Source: Ruminococcaceae bacterium UBA3215
GTDB taxonomy: Bacteria > Bacillota > Clostridia > Oscillospirales > Ruminococcaceae
Reading direction: 5' to 3'
Length of the DNA stretch: 64,000 nt
Assembly (NCBI GenBank): GCA_002363155.1
Contig: DEWH01000017.1
Coordinates: 63,463-127,462 of the forward strand
How positions within the stretch are numbered: the stretch's first letter is position 1; each line of letters begins with the position of its first letter. The notes under the pieces were generated by a model that worked only from the letters and a program-made list of their open reading frames with translations, was not told the DNA's origin and did not search any database. The position numbers were made by a program, and so were the translations under genes. Below, piece by piece: positions 24,800-33,611 of the stretch.

Positions 24800-24829
24800 G
24801 ATCGGGGCGCTAAGTAATATTACACAGGA

Positions 24830-24870
24830 AAAGACTGTTGAAACCAACAAATTTCAGCAGTCTTTTCTTA
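24830..24870 (+). terminator. Terminator of the glmU operon
   Basis: The stem AAAGACTGTTGAAA / TTTCAGCAGTCTTT (24830-24843 with 24852-24865, one G-T pair) is followed by TCTTA. Confidence 0.8.
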
Positions 24871-25140
24871 AGTTCAGCAGAGAATAACTAACCGAGGCGG
24901 CGCACCCGCCCATTGAAGAATGTCGCTACGCATCAGTTTAGGGTGTCCAACCCCCTTTAAAAAAGGGGGCTGGCGGGGTCCGGGGCAGCGCCCCGTCTCA
25001 AAAGTTCTCTTAAAAAAGACTCTTCTAAAAAAGGCGCCCATGGATCCAAGGCGGAGCCTTGGTCTGGTCTGGGACGAAGTCGCCAGCAGGGCTTGGGACG
25101 GCGTCCCAAACAGGCGGAGCCGGTTCCCCGCTTAGTCAAA
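24871..25140. repeat. Dispersed repeat copy 3
   Basis: Non-coding. Shares TAACTAACCGAGG, GCACCCGCCCATTGAAGAA, TGTCGCTACGCAT, the CCCCCTTTAAAAAAGGGGG hairpin and a CCAAGGCGGAGCCTTGG palindrome with the other copies. Confidence 0.7.
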
Positions 25141-25189
25141 ACCCCGTCGGAGCGCTGTTTCTCCGATGCCTAAACCCAAATCAGCGCTT

Positions 25190-25545
25190 TGACAGGGAAC
25201 TATATCGTCTGAAAACTGCGCTGTAACCATTCTCTGCTATCGGCATCTGCCTTTGGCGGTTGGGGCGCTGCCCCAACAACCCCGCCGGAGCGTCGCCCCG
25301 GACTCGACCAAGGCTCCGCCTTGGATCCAAGGACGCGTTTCGGGAAGAGATTTTTGAGAGAATTGAGAGAGGGGGCTCTGCCCCCCACCCCCCCGCCAGC
25401 CCCCTTTGAAAAAGGGGGCTGGACACCCTAAACCGGTGCAGTATTTCAGAGTGCAGTGCTATGGGCGGGTATTGACTGAAACGCAGTGGGCTGGCAAAGA
25501 TTCCATGCTGAAACAGCAGAGTAAAGCTAACCCAGACGGTTCACC
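25190..25545. repeat. Dispersed repeat copy 4 (inverse orientation)
   Basis: Non-coding. It runs in the order of copy 2: CCAAGGCTCCGCCTTGGA, AAGGACGCGTTT, GGGGGCTCTGCCCCCC, the CCCCCTTTGAAAAAGGGGG hairpin, GACACCCTAAA, then ACTGAAACGCAGTGGG and CTAACCC. Together with copy 3 it fills the 800 bases between the glmU operon and dpaA, in which no gene is visible. Confidence 0.7.
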
Positions 25546-25612
25546 AAATCATGATAAGAATCATATTATAATTCAGCGGGGGATTTCTTCCCGCTGAACG
25601 GAGGAACTACAA

Positions 25613-26461
25613 ATGAACATAAACATCGTTTTTATAGGCGGAGATGTGCGTATGATATATGCCGCAAAGGCTTTGTCAGAACAGTACAGGTGTTCTGTGT
25701 ACGGGTTCGGTGACGGGTGCGGACTTCCTTCCCACTCCCCCGGCACAAAGTACGATATCGCTGTCCTGCCTGTTGTTGCCGGGAACGGCGAGATAAAACT
25801 CATGTCCGGCGGAAATAATGCAGACTGCGGGATCATCGCGGAAATGCTCGGTGCCGGCGCAAGCGTTTTTGCAGGCAGAGCTCCCGAAAAACTCAAAAGT
25901 ATCTGCGCGGAAAACCGTTTCTCGCTTTTCGATTATCTGGAACGCGAAGAACTCGCAGTGCTGAATGCACAGGCAACCGCAGAGGGCGCAGCCGGAATCG
26001 CAGTAAACGAGCTTCCGGACACTGTACGCGGGTCTTCTGCCCTCGTCCTCGGCTTCGGAAGAATAGCAAAGCTTACCGCCCGCTGTTTCGCCGCCCTCGG
26101 TGCAGATGTGACTGTCGCCGCCCGCAAAAAAGCCGATCTTGCATGGGCGGAAGCCTGTGCATACAAGCCGGTGGATATCACTGACGCGTCTGCATTCTCC
26201 GCAGCACTCGGAAATGCAGATGTCATTCTCAATACCGTTCCCGCTCCGATACTCGCCGGTACCGCCGCAGCCTCAGTCCGCCCCGACGCAGTTCTCATCG
26301 AGCTTGCATCTGTACCGTGTACCTGCGGAGAACCGCAGTTCCGCGTGATACCCGCTGGAGGACTTCCCGGAAAGACCGCACCGCGGACTGCCGGAAACAT
26401 CATCGCCAAAACGATCAAGACTATTCTTACCGAAAGGAGCATTGAAAATGGAGGAGCTTAA
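25613..26461 (+). CDS. dpaA: Dipicolinate synthase subunit A
   Basis: With DpaB this makes dipicolinic acid of the spore core from a lysine-pathway intermediate. The 282-residue protein shows an N-terminal FIGGDVRMIYAAKAL, a Rossmann-like VLGFGRIAKLTAR near residue 145 and the C-terminal GGLPGKTAPRTAG. The ATG at 25613 follows CGGAGG. Upstream CATATTATA (25572-25580) resembles a mother-cell sporulation -10 box, but this is weak. It overlaps dpaB, which is truncated, so whether the pathway works is doubtful unless the activity of DpaB is supplied elsewhere. Confidence 0.9.
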   Translation: MNINIVFIGGDVRMIYAAKALSEQYRCSVYGFGDGCGLPSHSPGTKYDIAVLPVVAGNGEIKLMSGGNNADCGIIAEMLGAGASVFAGRAPEKLKSICAENRFSLFDYLEREELAVLNAQATAEGAAGIAVNELPDTVRGSSALVLGFGRIAKLTARCFAALGADVTVAARKKADLAWAEACAYKPVDITDASAFSAALGNADVILNTVPAPILAGTAAASVRPDAVLIELASVPCTCGEPQFRVIPAGGLPGKTAPRTAGNIIAKTIKTILTERSIENGGA

Positions 26462-26846
26462 AGGAGTCAGAGTCGGTTTCGCTATGTGCGGTTCTTTCTG
26501 CACATTCGCTGACTGCTTCCGCGCGCTTGAACGGCTTCTGGAGCTCGGCTGTGAAGTTGTGCCGATAATGTCGTTCAACGCTTATGAAACGGATACGAGA
26601 TTCGGGAATGCGGAAGATCACCGCAAAAGGCTCGCGGAGCTGTGCGGACGGGACGTGATACACACTATCGCCGGAGCGGAACCAATAGGTCCGAAGAATA
26701 TGACTGATGTGATGCTTGTGGCGAACTGCACGGGTAATACCCTCGCAAAACTCGCGGCAAGCATTACCGATACTACAGTCATTGTACTACGGAATCCTGT
26801 GCTGTACCAACTTGCAGAGTCGAAGCCGATAAAACTGCGCTTTTGA
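26448..26846 (+). pseudogene. dpaB: Dipicolinate synthase subunit B, 3' truncated
   Basis: A flavoprotein-type subunit of about 195 residues in intact genomes. Here only about the first 110 residues fit the family (GVRVGFAMCGSFCTF, CEVVPIMSFNAYETDTRFG, NCTGNTLAKLA near residue 97). After DTTVIVL the frame continues with 20 unrelated residues and stops at 26846. The lost part includes the second half of the flavin-binding fold. The break falls at the junction with the XRE gene, so a deletion or insertion joined foreign DNA to dpaB. The ATG at 26448 is preceded by AAAGGAG and overlaps dpaA. Confidence 0.85.
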
Positions 26847-27304
26847 GCAGAAAGTGGGATTTCAGATGTATTACCACCTCCGAGGAACTCGGACAGGCTT
26901 TGACCGCTTTGCGCCTTTCTCATAACATGACCGCCGCCGATGTCGCAAGAAAGTCCGGTATCCACAAATCCTCTGTATCCCGCATAGAAAGAGGAAAATT
27001 CGATTTCGAGACGATAGATGTCAGTCAACTCCGGCGATATTTGGCTTCCGTTAATGAGAACCGGACGTCCTGTTACTGTGGCTGGCACTTCTTCAAATTG
27101 CTTCACCAGCGGATACTTGAAGACTACCTTGCCGATAAAGGCATCACCAAATCCGAGCTTGGCCCCAGTGTCGGAGTCTCAAAACAGCTCGGCATTACAT
27201 GGGTGAACATGGAGAGCAGATGTCCCTCTATGGAGCTATGGGAAAGGGAGTTCAAAGAGTATTCGGAGAAGTGGGCTGAAAATAACGGTGATCTCACCCC
27301 ATAA
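26843..27304 (+). CDS. XRE-family regulator, possibly truncated at its start
   Basis: A 153-residue protein with a clear HTH of the Cro/CI type: LGQALTALRLSHNMTAADVA and ARKSGIHKSSVSRIERGK (about residues 16-55). A second helix-rich part (residues 75-140) is unlike known effector domains. The only upstream start in frame is a TTG overlapping the end of the broken dpaB and there is no ribosome binding site. It may have lost its own start at the junction. The terminator at 27308 follows. Confidence 0.7.
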   Translation: MSRKWDFRCITTSEELGQALTALRLSHNMTAADVARKSGIHKSSVSRIERGKFDFETIDVSQLRRYLASVNENRTSCYCGWHFFKLLHQRILEDYLADKGITKSELGPSVGVSKQLGITWVNMESRCPSMELWEREFKEYSEKWAENNGDLTP

Positions 27305-27307
27305 AAG

Positions 27308-27342
27308 AAAGCGCTTCCTGCGAAAACGGGAAGCGCTCTTTG
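27308..27342 (+). terminator. Terminator after the XRE gene
   Basis: The stem GCGCTTCC / GGAAGCGC (27311-27318 with 27329-27336) with flanking A and T runs; perfect and compact. Confidence 0.85.
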
Positions 27343-27399
27343 TTTATATATTATAATAGTATAAAAAACAAAATTTTTTAATTTTTTTCAAAAAAAATG

Positions 27400-27428
27400 T
27401 TGACAAGCGCCTAAATCTGTGGTATGAT
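27400..27428 (+). promoter_or_regulatory. Strong promoter of the 27517-30400 unit
   Basis: TTGACA (27400-27405), 17-base spacer, TATGAT (27423-27428), 89 bases before the start of the next gene. Confidence 0.85.
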
Positions 27429-27441
27429 ATGAACGAAAGAT

Positions 27442-27490
27442 GTACACATTATGTTGAAAAATTCGTACACAAGCACTGTATATGTACACA
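27442..27490. promoter_or_regulatory. Three GTACACA repeats downstream of the promoter
   Basis: Direct repeats GTACACA at 27442-27448, GTACACA at 27465-27471 and GTACACA at 27484-27490, spaced 23 and 19 bases, right after the +1 region. They look like operator or iteron sites for the protein encoded next. Confidence 0.55.
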
Positions 27491-27516
27491 TAAACGAAAA
27501 ATGTTGAAGGTGTTGA

Positions 27517-28155
27517 ATGAAAATGGACGAAAAGATTCTAAAACCAGACGAAGAGAGAAAGCCGGTCACGTTCCGTATGAAGCCAATCGTAGCGGACACG
27601 ATAAGAGATATGGCAGAAACTTTACACATGAATAACGGAGACTTCCTCGAGATGCTGCTCGACATGTACTGCAAGAACTACATCCGGCTATCGGGGGAAA
27701 TAACATTAGGCTGCGTGAACAGGGGCGGCAATCAGCCTTGCCAAAATCTCATAAAGCTTAGCTTCGACGGCGATCCACTGTACATCACAAAAGACGTGGT
27801 GTACAAATCAGCGGATATGTTTGAGAAACAGCTCCGGAAGGTCTATGACCTTGAAGGCACAGATTTGAAAGAGTGTGTAGTTGGGAGTTCTCTTCAGCTT
27901 GCTCGTCTTTCGGACGAAACACATTTTCTTCTATATGAAAATTTGGATTTAAAAAATTCAAAGGAAGGCACACATCTCCTCACAGACAGCTGGATTTCGA
28001 TTATGTCAAAAACAGACAATCCCGGCAAACACATAAGCCCTTTCGCGGATATGACAGATGTTTTCGCTATTATGGCTGTTTTTGCAAAAGAGATGCAGCT
28101 CTCGGATTTGACAGGAGAGAATTTAAAAGCATTCGGTATGCCGGATTTCAGTTAA
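27517..28155 (+). CDS. Unknown protein with ribbon-helix-helix-like N-terminus
   Basis: A 212-residue protein. Residues 14-50 (KPVTFRMKPIVADTIRDMA, then NGDFLEMLLDMYCK) have the strand-helix-helix pattern of RHH DNA-binding proteins such as plasmid copy-control and partition regulators. The rest (51-212) is a mixed alpha/beta domain with no motif I recognise. It is the first gene behind a strong promoter with GTACACA repeats, so autoregulation is likely. The next gene encodes an SF2 helicase. Codon use is more AT-rich than in neighbouring core genes, in keeping with transfer. Confidence 0.6.
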   Translation: MKMDEKILKPDEERKPVTFRMKPIVADTIRDMAETLHMNNGDFLEMLLDMYCKNYIRLSGEITLGCVNRGGNQPCQNLIKLSFDGDPLYITKDVVYKSADMFEKQLRKVYDLEGTDLKECVVGSSLQLARLSDETHFLLYENLDLKNSKEGTHLLTDSWISIMSKTDNPGKHISPFADMTDVFAIMAVFAKEMQLSDLTGENLKAFGMPDFS

Positions 28156-28240
28156 TTACCGCATCGCGGTGATTATATAAATCCGATGATGGGTGAGAAA
28201 TTGCCCGGATTCGGACATCAAATGAAAGGAGGCATTTATC

Positions 28241-30052
28241 ATGCCTAAAAAGAACAGTAAGTCCCCACCCAAGGAGCTCATCGAGAGTACGCACGCGTTT
28301 CTGCGAAAAGAAGGCTGCGGCGTTGAACTTCAAGTCGACCTCCCGAAGCCGAACAGGTCCAAGATGGTTCTGGCACCGATCGCAAATCCGTACGATGTCG
28401 ATCCGAAGGTGCAGTTTGCACGACACGACTGGTATGCTACTCAAACGACAGTCGTGCCAAGCGACAAGCACTTCTCAGATGTCATCGGAACGGAATACCG
28501 TAGATGGGTTCCCGGCGATGTAATCTTCGAGAATGTCCGATGCGGCTGTGGAAAGACGAAGTCTTTCCTTGACGCGCTTGATTATTACAAGCGTGAACAG
28601 ATCAAAGTACTGTACGTCGCGTCCCGCGAACAGCTGATGAGGCAGACGAAGTTAAGCGTAGCAAAGAAGCTCGGCAGCGAGTATGATGACTACCCGCCGA
28701 AGTATTTGGATCCAATCGAGACCTTTGACAACTTTGTTTTTTTTAAAACTTATCAGGGACTTGCAAAGATCTACGAAGGAAATGGCAAGTTCAGACCCGA
28801 TGTGTTTGACGAAAATGAAAAGGTTGTCGTTTATCTCGACGAGGCGCACTGGCTGACTTCCGACGCTTTGTTCTCATCACAGCCCGACCACTTCCTGAAC
28901 GGTTTTTTCAAGCAGTTCCTCTCTGCAATTGTCATTTTAATGACAGCAACTGACTGGGACTGTTTTGAACCGATCACAGAGGCTATTCCTCATACATACA
29001 AGCCGAAAGTTCTCGACGGCTACGAATGTTACACCAAGGAATACCCGGATGTCCGCTATGACAAGGTCTACATCAGCGCACCGCTGAAGCTGAACGCGGA
29101 TTTAGTTTACTTTGATGAATACGAAGACCTGGTTCAGAGAATAAATTCGTCCGAGTCGAAGTGGCTGATCCTCGTCGCCAGCAAAGAGCTTGCCGAAAAG
29201 CTCAAAGCTGAAATCCAAGGCGCGGAAATCGTCTATCGTGAGACCGACGGTTACAAGATGACGGACAGCGCCCTTGAGGAGAAGCAAAACATATCGCTTT
29301 ACGAAAGGTTCAACTGCCGCGTCCTTATAACGACTCCCATTCTCGATGTCGGCACAAACGTAAACGACAGAGAGCTCAAAAACGTTGTTGTCGATGTCTG
29401 GGATCCTGTGCAGGCAGTCCAGTTTGTCGGCCGTAAGAGGGGAAATGACAGATTCAGTCTATTTTTCCACAACCTCGGTATCGACAAGGTCAAAGAACTT
29501 CTCGTTAAGCGCGTCGATGAACCTCTTCAAAGAATGAAGGAGCTCGTTGAAGCCAGTGACGCGGAAGTGAGCAGCCGAAACGATGAACTCGCTGAGGAAA
29601 TCAAAGCGGGGCGCATTTACAGCAGGAACGGCAAGCTCTGCTACAACCGGTTGGCGCGGAAGAAGCTCTTGAACTTGCGGCGATACCTCCGTCACGTCCT
29701 CTGGGAAGTTGACAAATACGGCGAACAGTCGCTGCTGGCGCATCAGGCTGAGCTGTTTGGTCACACTCTCGGAGAGTGCCAGGACATTCTCAAAGAGACG
29801 AAGCAGACCAAACGAAATGAGCTCATAAACTATCTCGATTCGCTCGAGGGCAAAGAACTCGGGAAAGAAGAGTACATCGAGTTCTGCAAAAAGTTTGATG
29901 ATCTGCTGACGAGACTCACCGGAAAGAAATGGCATCGTGGGGCTGTGATGCACCAAGAAGGCAAGCTGAACGAAATTTTCGCAGAGAACGGTCTTGACTT
30001 CGCGGTCAAAAATGTAAAAGGGATTTACACCATTTCCCGGAATGATGAATAA
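28241..30052 (+). CDS. SF2 DEAD/DEAH-box helicase of a mobile element
   Basis: A 603-residue superfamily 2 helicase. Walker A is CGCGKTKS at residues 101-108, Walker B DEAH at 200-203 in VVVYLDEAHW, motif III TAT at 235-237, and motif VI QFVGRKRG near residue 389. The C-terminal third (430-603) is a helical, charged region of unknown role. The resemblance is to origin-binding type SF2 helicases of viruses and mobile elements, by motif style. The ATG at 28241 has AAAGGAGG upstream. It is in the same unit as the RHH-like gene and may replicate or repair element DNA. Confidence 0.75.
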   Translation: MPKKNSKSPPKELIESTHAFLRKEGCGVELQVDLPKPNRSKMVLAPIANPYDVDPKVQFARHDWYATQTTVVPSDKHFSDVIGTEYRRWVPGDVIFENVRCGCGKTKSFLDALDYYKREQIKVLYVASREQLMRQTKLSVAKKLGSEYDDYPPKYLDPIETFDNFVFFKTYQGLAKIYEGNGKFRPDVFDENEKVVVYLDEAHWLTSDALFSSQPDHFLNGFFKQFLSAIVILMTATDWDCFEPITEAIPHTYKPKVLDGYECYTKEYPDVRYDKVYISAPLKLNADLVYFDEYEDLVQRINSSESKWLILVASKELAEKLKAEIQGAEIVYRETDGYKMTDSALEEKQNISLYERFNCRVLITTPILDVGTNVNDRELKNVVVDVWDPVQAVQFVGRKRGNDRFSLFFHNLGIDKVKELLVKRVDEPLQRMKELVEASDAEVSSRNDELAEEIKAGRIYSRNGKLCYNRLARKKLLNLRRYLRHVLWEVDKYGEQSLLAHQAELFGHTLGECQDILKETKQTKRNELINYLDSLEGKELGKEEYIEFCKKFDDLLTRLTGKKWHRGAVMHQEGKLNEIFAENGLDFAVKNVKGIYTISRNDE

Positions 30053-30214
30053 ATATCAATTCAAAAGCATCAATAAATTAAAGTATCAAATCAATTAACG
30101 ATCTCCGCATTTTATCATTTGTGCGGGGAAAATAAATATAAATATCAATAAAGACGAAAAGTATCATGCATAAAGGTCTTTCAACGACAATATCATTAGT
30201 TGGAGGACCATGCG

Positions 30215-30400
30215 ATGAAAATACATATAAAGGAGCCCTGCTGCGGGAAGATCGTTCTGCAGCAAAGGGAAGATGCATCTGAACCAAGAAAAGGAATGCC
30301 GAAAAAGGTGATCCTTTACACGGACAATGAGGAGAAAAGCAAAGCTGTCATTGCCGAGGCTATGGCTGAGATGTATCTGAGAATGATAAATCCAGTATAA
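30215..30400 (+). CDS. Small unknown protein
   Basis: A 61-residue protein from the ATG at 30215 with GGAGG 8 bases upstream; a TTG at 30200 lies in the same frame but precedes that site. It has a CCGK motif near residue 9, a basic middle and a C-terminal helix. No family is recognised. A strong terminator follows at 30409, so it ends the helicase unit. It may be an accessory or regulatory peptide of that element. Confidence 0.5.
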   Translation: MKIHIKEPCCGKIVLQQREDASEPRKGMPKKVILYTDNEEKSKAVIAEAMAEMYLRMINPV

Positions 30401-30408
30401 TAACAATG

Positions 30409-30450
30409 CCCCGTCCGGCATGCTTAATGCAATGCCGGACGGGGTGTTTT
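30409..30450 (+). terminator. Terminator of the helicase unit
   Basis: A perfect 13-bp stem (30409-30421 with 30432-30444) followed by TGTTTTT. glmS ends just beyond on the other strand and may share it. Confidence 0.85.
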
Positions 30451-30457
30451 TGTGTGT

Positions 30458-32326
30458 TTATTCTACCGTAACGCTCTTTGCAAGATTCCTCGGCTTGTCA
30501 ACGTCAAGTCCTCTTGCGACGGAGATGTAATATCCGAGCAGCTGGAGGGGAACTACTGCAAGGCTTGCTGCGAAGTGCGGGTCGATCGTGGGAACGTAGG
30601 TCACGAAGTTGCACTGGTCTTCGACTTCATACTTGCCGTATGATGCAAGTCCCATGAGATAGGCTCCGCGGGCTTTGCATTCTACCATGTTGCTCACTGT
30701 CTTCTCATACAGCTCATTCTGGGTGAGGATTCCGATGACAAGTGTGTTGTTTTCGATAAGGCTGATCGTGCCGTGTTTAAGTTCGCCAGCAGCATAAGCC
30801 TCAGAATGAATGTAGCTGATCTCCTTCATCTTGAGGCTGCCTTCAAGTCCGACTGCATAGTCGATCCCGCGTCCGATGAAGAAAGCGTCATGTATATGTG
30901 CAAATTTTGATGCGAACCACTGCAGACGTTCCTTATCTTCGAGAATTTTCGTTATCTTTGTGGGAATTGACTGCAATTCCTCTATGTACTTGCTGTATTC
31001 TTCTTCGGTTATCGTTCCGCGAACCTTACCGAACTGCACTGCCAGTGAATAACCCGCTGCAAGCTGGGCGCTGTATGCCTTTGTGGTCGCAACTGCGATC
31101 TCCGGTCCTGCAAGTGTATAGAACACATTATCGGCTTCTCGTGCGATAGACGAACCAACGACATTGACTATTGCCAATGTCTTAATATTGCTGCGCTTTG
31201 CAAGGCGGAGGGCTTCAAGGGTATCTGCTGTTTCACCGGACTGCGAAATAACAATTACAAGCTGCTTCGGATCGAGGATAGGTCTGCGGTATCTGAATTC
31301 GCTTGCAAGCTCTACGCGCACGGGAATCCTTGTAAGGTCTTCTATGACATACTGGCAGGCCATTCCGACGTGCCATGCGGAACCGCAGGCTACCATTGTG
31401 ATCGAGGAGATTTCCTTGATCTGCTCATCTGAAAGTCCGATCTCTGTGAGGTCTATCCTGCCGTCCTTGATAACGGAATTGAGAGTATCACCGACAGCTT
31501 TAGGCTGCTCGTGTATCTCTTTTATCATGAAATGCTCGTAGCCGCCCTTTTCGGCAGCTTCTGCATCCCATTTGATCTCTGTGGGTTCGATAGTTACTTC
31601 ATCGCCGTTTAGGTCATAGAAATGCACTTCACCGGGAGTTATTTTCGCACACTGGAGATTGTCGATATAATATACAGTGCGGGTGTATTTCAGAATTGCA
31701 GGAACATCGGAAGCGATGTATGTTTCGCCGTTCGCAACTCCGATTATCATGGGGCTGTCCTTGCGGGCAACCCATATCTCACCGGGGTGGTCTGCAAACA
31801 TCAGTTCCAGCGCATATGAGCCGCGAACACGAACCATTGTCTTGGATATCGCGTCAATGGGGTCATGCAAATACTTTTTATAGTAGTAATCAACAAGTTT
31901 GATCGCAACTTCCGTATCCGTGTCGCTGTAGAACGCATAACCGTTGTGTTCGAGCTTTTGTTTGAGTTCCTTGTAGTTCTCGATGATGCCATTGTGAACA
32001 CCGACAACCTCTGATTCCACTTTGCCGGAGCCCGAACCCGTGCAGTTGCCCGATACATGGGGGTGGGCATTTGTCTGCGACGGTTCGCCGTGAGTCGCCC
32101 AGCGTGTATGACCTATGCCACAGGTGCCGGGGAGCGCTTTTCCGTCGTCTGTCTTTTCGGCAAGGTTCTTGAGCCTGCCTACTGCCTTAACTACTTCTGC
32201 TGCCTTTTCGCCGTCACGGACAGCAAGACCCGCTGAGTCGTAGCCTCTGTATTCGAGTTTTGAAAGCCCGTCAAGCAGTATGGGGGCTGCCGGGTGGGTG
32301 CCTGTAAAACCTACTATTCCGCACAT
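30458..32326 (-). CDS. glmS: Glutamine-fructose-6-phosphate aminotransferase
   Basis: Makes glucosamine-6-phosphate, the entry to UDP-GlcNAc. The 622-residue protein has the Cys1-type glutaminase (CGIVGFTG, GHTRWATHGEPS) and two SIS sugar-isomerase domains (CGSAWHVG near 330, ISQSGETADT near 365), ending KSVTVE. It sits at the downstream end of the polysaccharide operon, in the same direction, which fits a need for UDP-GlcNAc derived sugars. No glmS ribozyme is visible in the 27 bases before the start. Confidence 0.97.
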   Translation of the reverse strand: MCGIVGFTGTHPAAPILLDGLSKLEYRGYDSAGLAVRDGEKAAEVVKAVGRLKNLAEKTDDGKALPGTCGIGHTRWATHGEPSQTNAHPHVSGNCTGSGSGKVESEVVGVHNGIIENYKELKQKLEHNGYAFYSDTDTEVAIKLVDYYYKKYLHDPIDAISKTMVRVRGSYALELMFADHPGEIWVARKDSPMIIGVANGETYIASDVPAILKYTRTVYYIDNLQCAKITPGEVHFYDLNGDEVTIEPTEIKWDAEAAEKGGYEHFMIKEIHEQPKAVGDTLNSVIKDGRIDLTEIGLSDEQIKEISSITMVACGSAWHVGMACQYVIEDLTRIPVRVELASEFRYRRPILDPKQLVIVISQSGETADTLEALRLAKRSNIKTLAIVNVVGSSIAREADNVFYTLAGPEIAVATTKAYSAQLAAGYSLAVQFGKVRGTITEEEYSKYIEELQSIPTKITKILEDKERLQWFASKFAHIHDAFFIGRGIDYAVGLEGSLKMKEISYIHSEAYAAGELKHGTISLIENNTLVIGILTQNELYEKTVSNMVECKARGAYLMGLASYGKYEVEDQCNFVTYVPTIDPHFAASLAVVPLQLLGYYISVARGLDVDKPRNLAKSVTVE

Positions 32327-32353
32327 AATTGGTAATCCTTTCTTGCTTGTTTA

Positions 32354-33589
32354 TTATACCGTTTCTCCGAATGTATCGGGGTGATTGGGGTCAAAAATCT
32401 CATTCGCCCACATAACAGTTACCAGATTCTCCGTGTCAGAAAGATTGATGATGTTATGTGTATATCCAGGCAACATGTGAACTGCTTGTATATGATTGCC
32501 GCTGACATCAAATTCGATCACTTCATCAGTGCCGATCTTTCTTTCCTGTATCAAGCCATGACCGCTGACAACTATGAAGAATTCCCACTTGCTGTTGTGC
32601 CAGTGCTGACCTTTGGTGATACCGGGTTTGGATATGTTTACGCTGAACTGACCATGATCCGATGTTTTGAGCAACTCGGTAAAACTGCCACGATCATCGC
32701 AATTCATCTTCAGATCAAATGCAACTTTTTCCTTGGGAAGATAGGACAAATACATGGAATAAAGCTTCTTCTCGAAGGATCCGCTGGGGATTTTCGGCAT
32801 AATCAGATTCTGTGGCTGATCGTGGAAGGTATGAAGAAGTTCAACGATTCGACCAAGGGTTGCTTTATGCGTTACAGGCGCGTAACAATAGCGGCCGTCA
32901 GCTGTGGCTCTCGGAGTCAGACCATCGTACTCCACTCCGTCCACCACTTCTTCAGTCTTCGGATACTCCGCTCTATGAGGATGTCCCTCCATCGCATCAT
33001 ACATTTCATCAATCAGATCATCGATGAAGAGCATTTCAAGCTCGACACTTGGATCATTAACCGTGATGGGCAGGTCATTTGCAATGTTATTGCAGAATGT
33101 TCCCACGGCTGAATTATAGTTCGGGCGTACCCATTTCCCGACAAGATTCGGGAAGCGGTAGACATAGACGGTAGCTCCAGTCTCAGCTGCATAGCTGAAG
33201 AATAGTTCTTCACCGTCGCGCTTGGAAAGACCATATTCAGAAGTACCGAAACGTCCTGCCAACGTGGCCTGGAGAGAGGAACTCAGCATAACAGGGCACT
33301 TGTTCCCATGCTTCTTCAGCGTGTCAAGTAGCGTGGAAGCAAATCCGAAGTTTCCTTCCTTGAACTCTTTCGGATCCTGTGGACGATTCACCCCAGCCAG
33401 GTTGAAAACGAAGTCCGCTTTCCCACACCACTCATCAAGCTGCTCCGGTGTGTTATTCCGGTCATACTCATAGATTTCTTCTATAGAGATATTGGGTCTT
33501 GTCCTGTTCTTCCCGTCTCTGATGTTTTTCAGGTTTTCTACAAGGTTACGGCCTACAAAACCAGCCGCACCGGTAACTAATATCTTCAT
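32354..33589 (-). CDS. CapF/FnlB-type UDP-sugar epimerase-reductase
   Basis: Probable bifunctional enzyme of UDP-L-FucNAc synthesis: an NAD(P)-dependent reductase domain plus a cupin. The 411-residue protein has ILVTGAAGFVGRNLV at the N-terminus and a YGLSKRDGEELF (YxxxK-type) site near residue 135. From about residue 300 it has a cupin with GQHWHNSKWEFFIVVSG, metal-binding His and Glu. The ATG at 33589 has GGAGG upstream. Works with the CapE/FnlA-like (38562) and CapG/FnlC-like (37365) products; the three are separated by other genes here. Confidence 0.85.
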   Translation of the reverse strand: MKILVTGAAGFVGRNLVENLKNIRDGKNRTRPNISIEEIYEYDRNNTPEQLDEWCGKADFVFNLAGVNRPQDPKEFKEGNFGFASTLLDTLKKHGNKCPVMLSSSLQATLAGRFGTSEYGLSKRDGEELFFSYAAETGATVYVYRFPNLVGKWVRPNYNSAVGTFCNNIANDLPITVNDPSVELEMLFIDDLIDEMYDAMEGHPHRAEYPKTEEVVDGVEYDGLTPRATADGRYCYAPVTHKATLGRIVELLHTFHDQPQNLIMPKIPSGSFEKKLYSMYLSYLPKEKVAFDLKMNCDDRGSFTELLKTSDHGQFSVNISKPGITKGQHWHNSKWEFFIVVSGHGLIQERKIGTDEVIEFDVSGNHIQAVHMLPGYTHNIINLSDTENLVTVMWANEIFDPNHPDTFGETV

Positions 33590-33611
33590 TCTATTTCCTC
33601 CATAACCTCTC

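Noticed and set aside
32300..32360. glmS ribozyme or riboswitch
   Set aside because: The gap before glmS is only 27 bases and cannot hold the structure.
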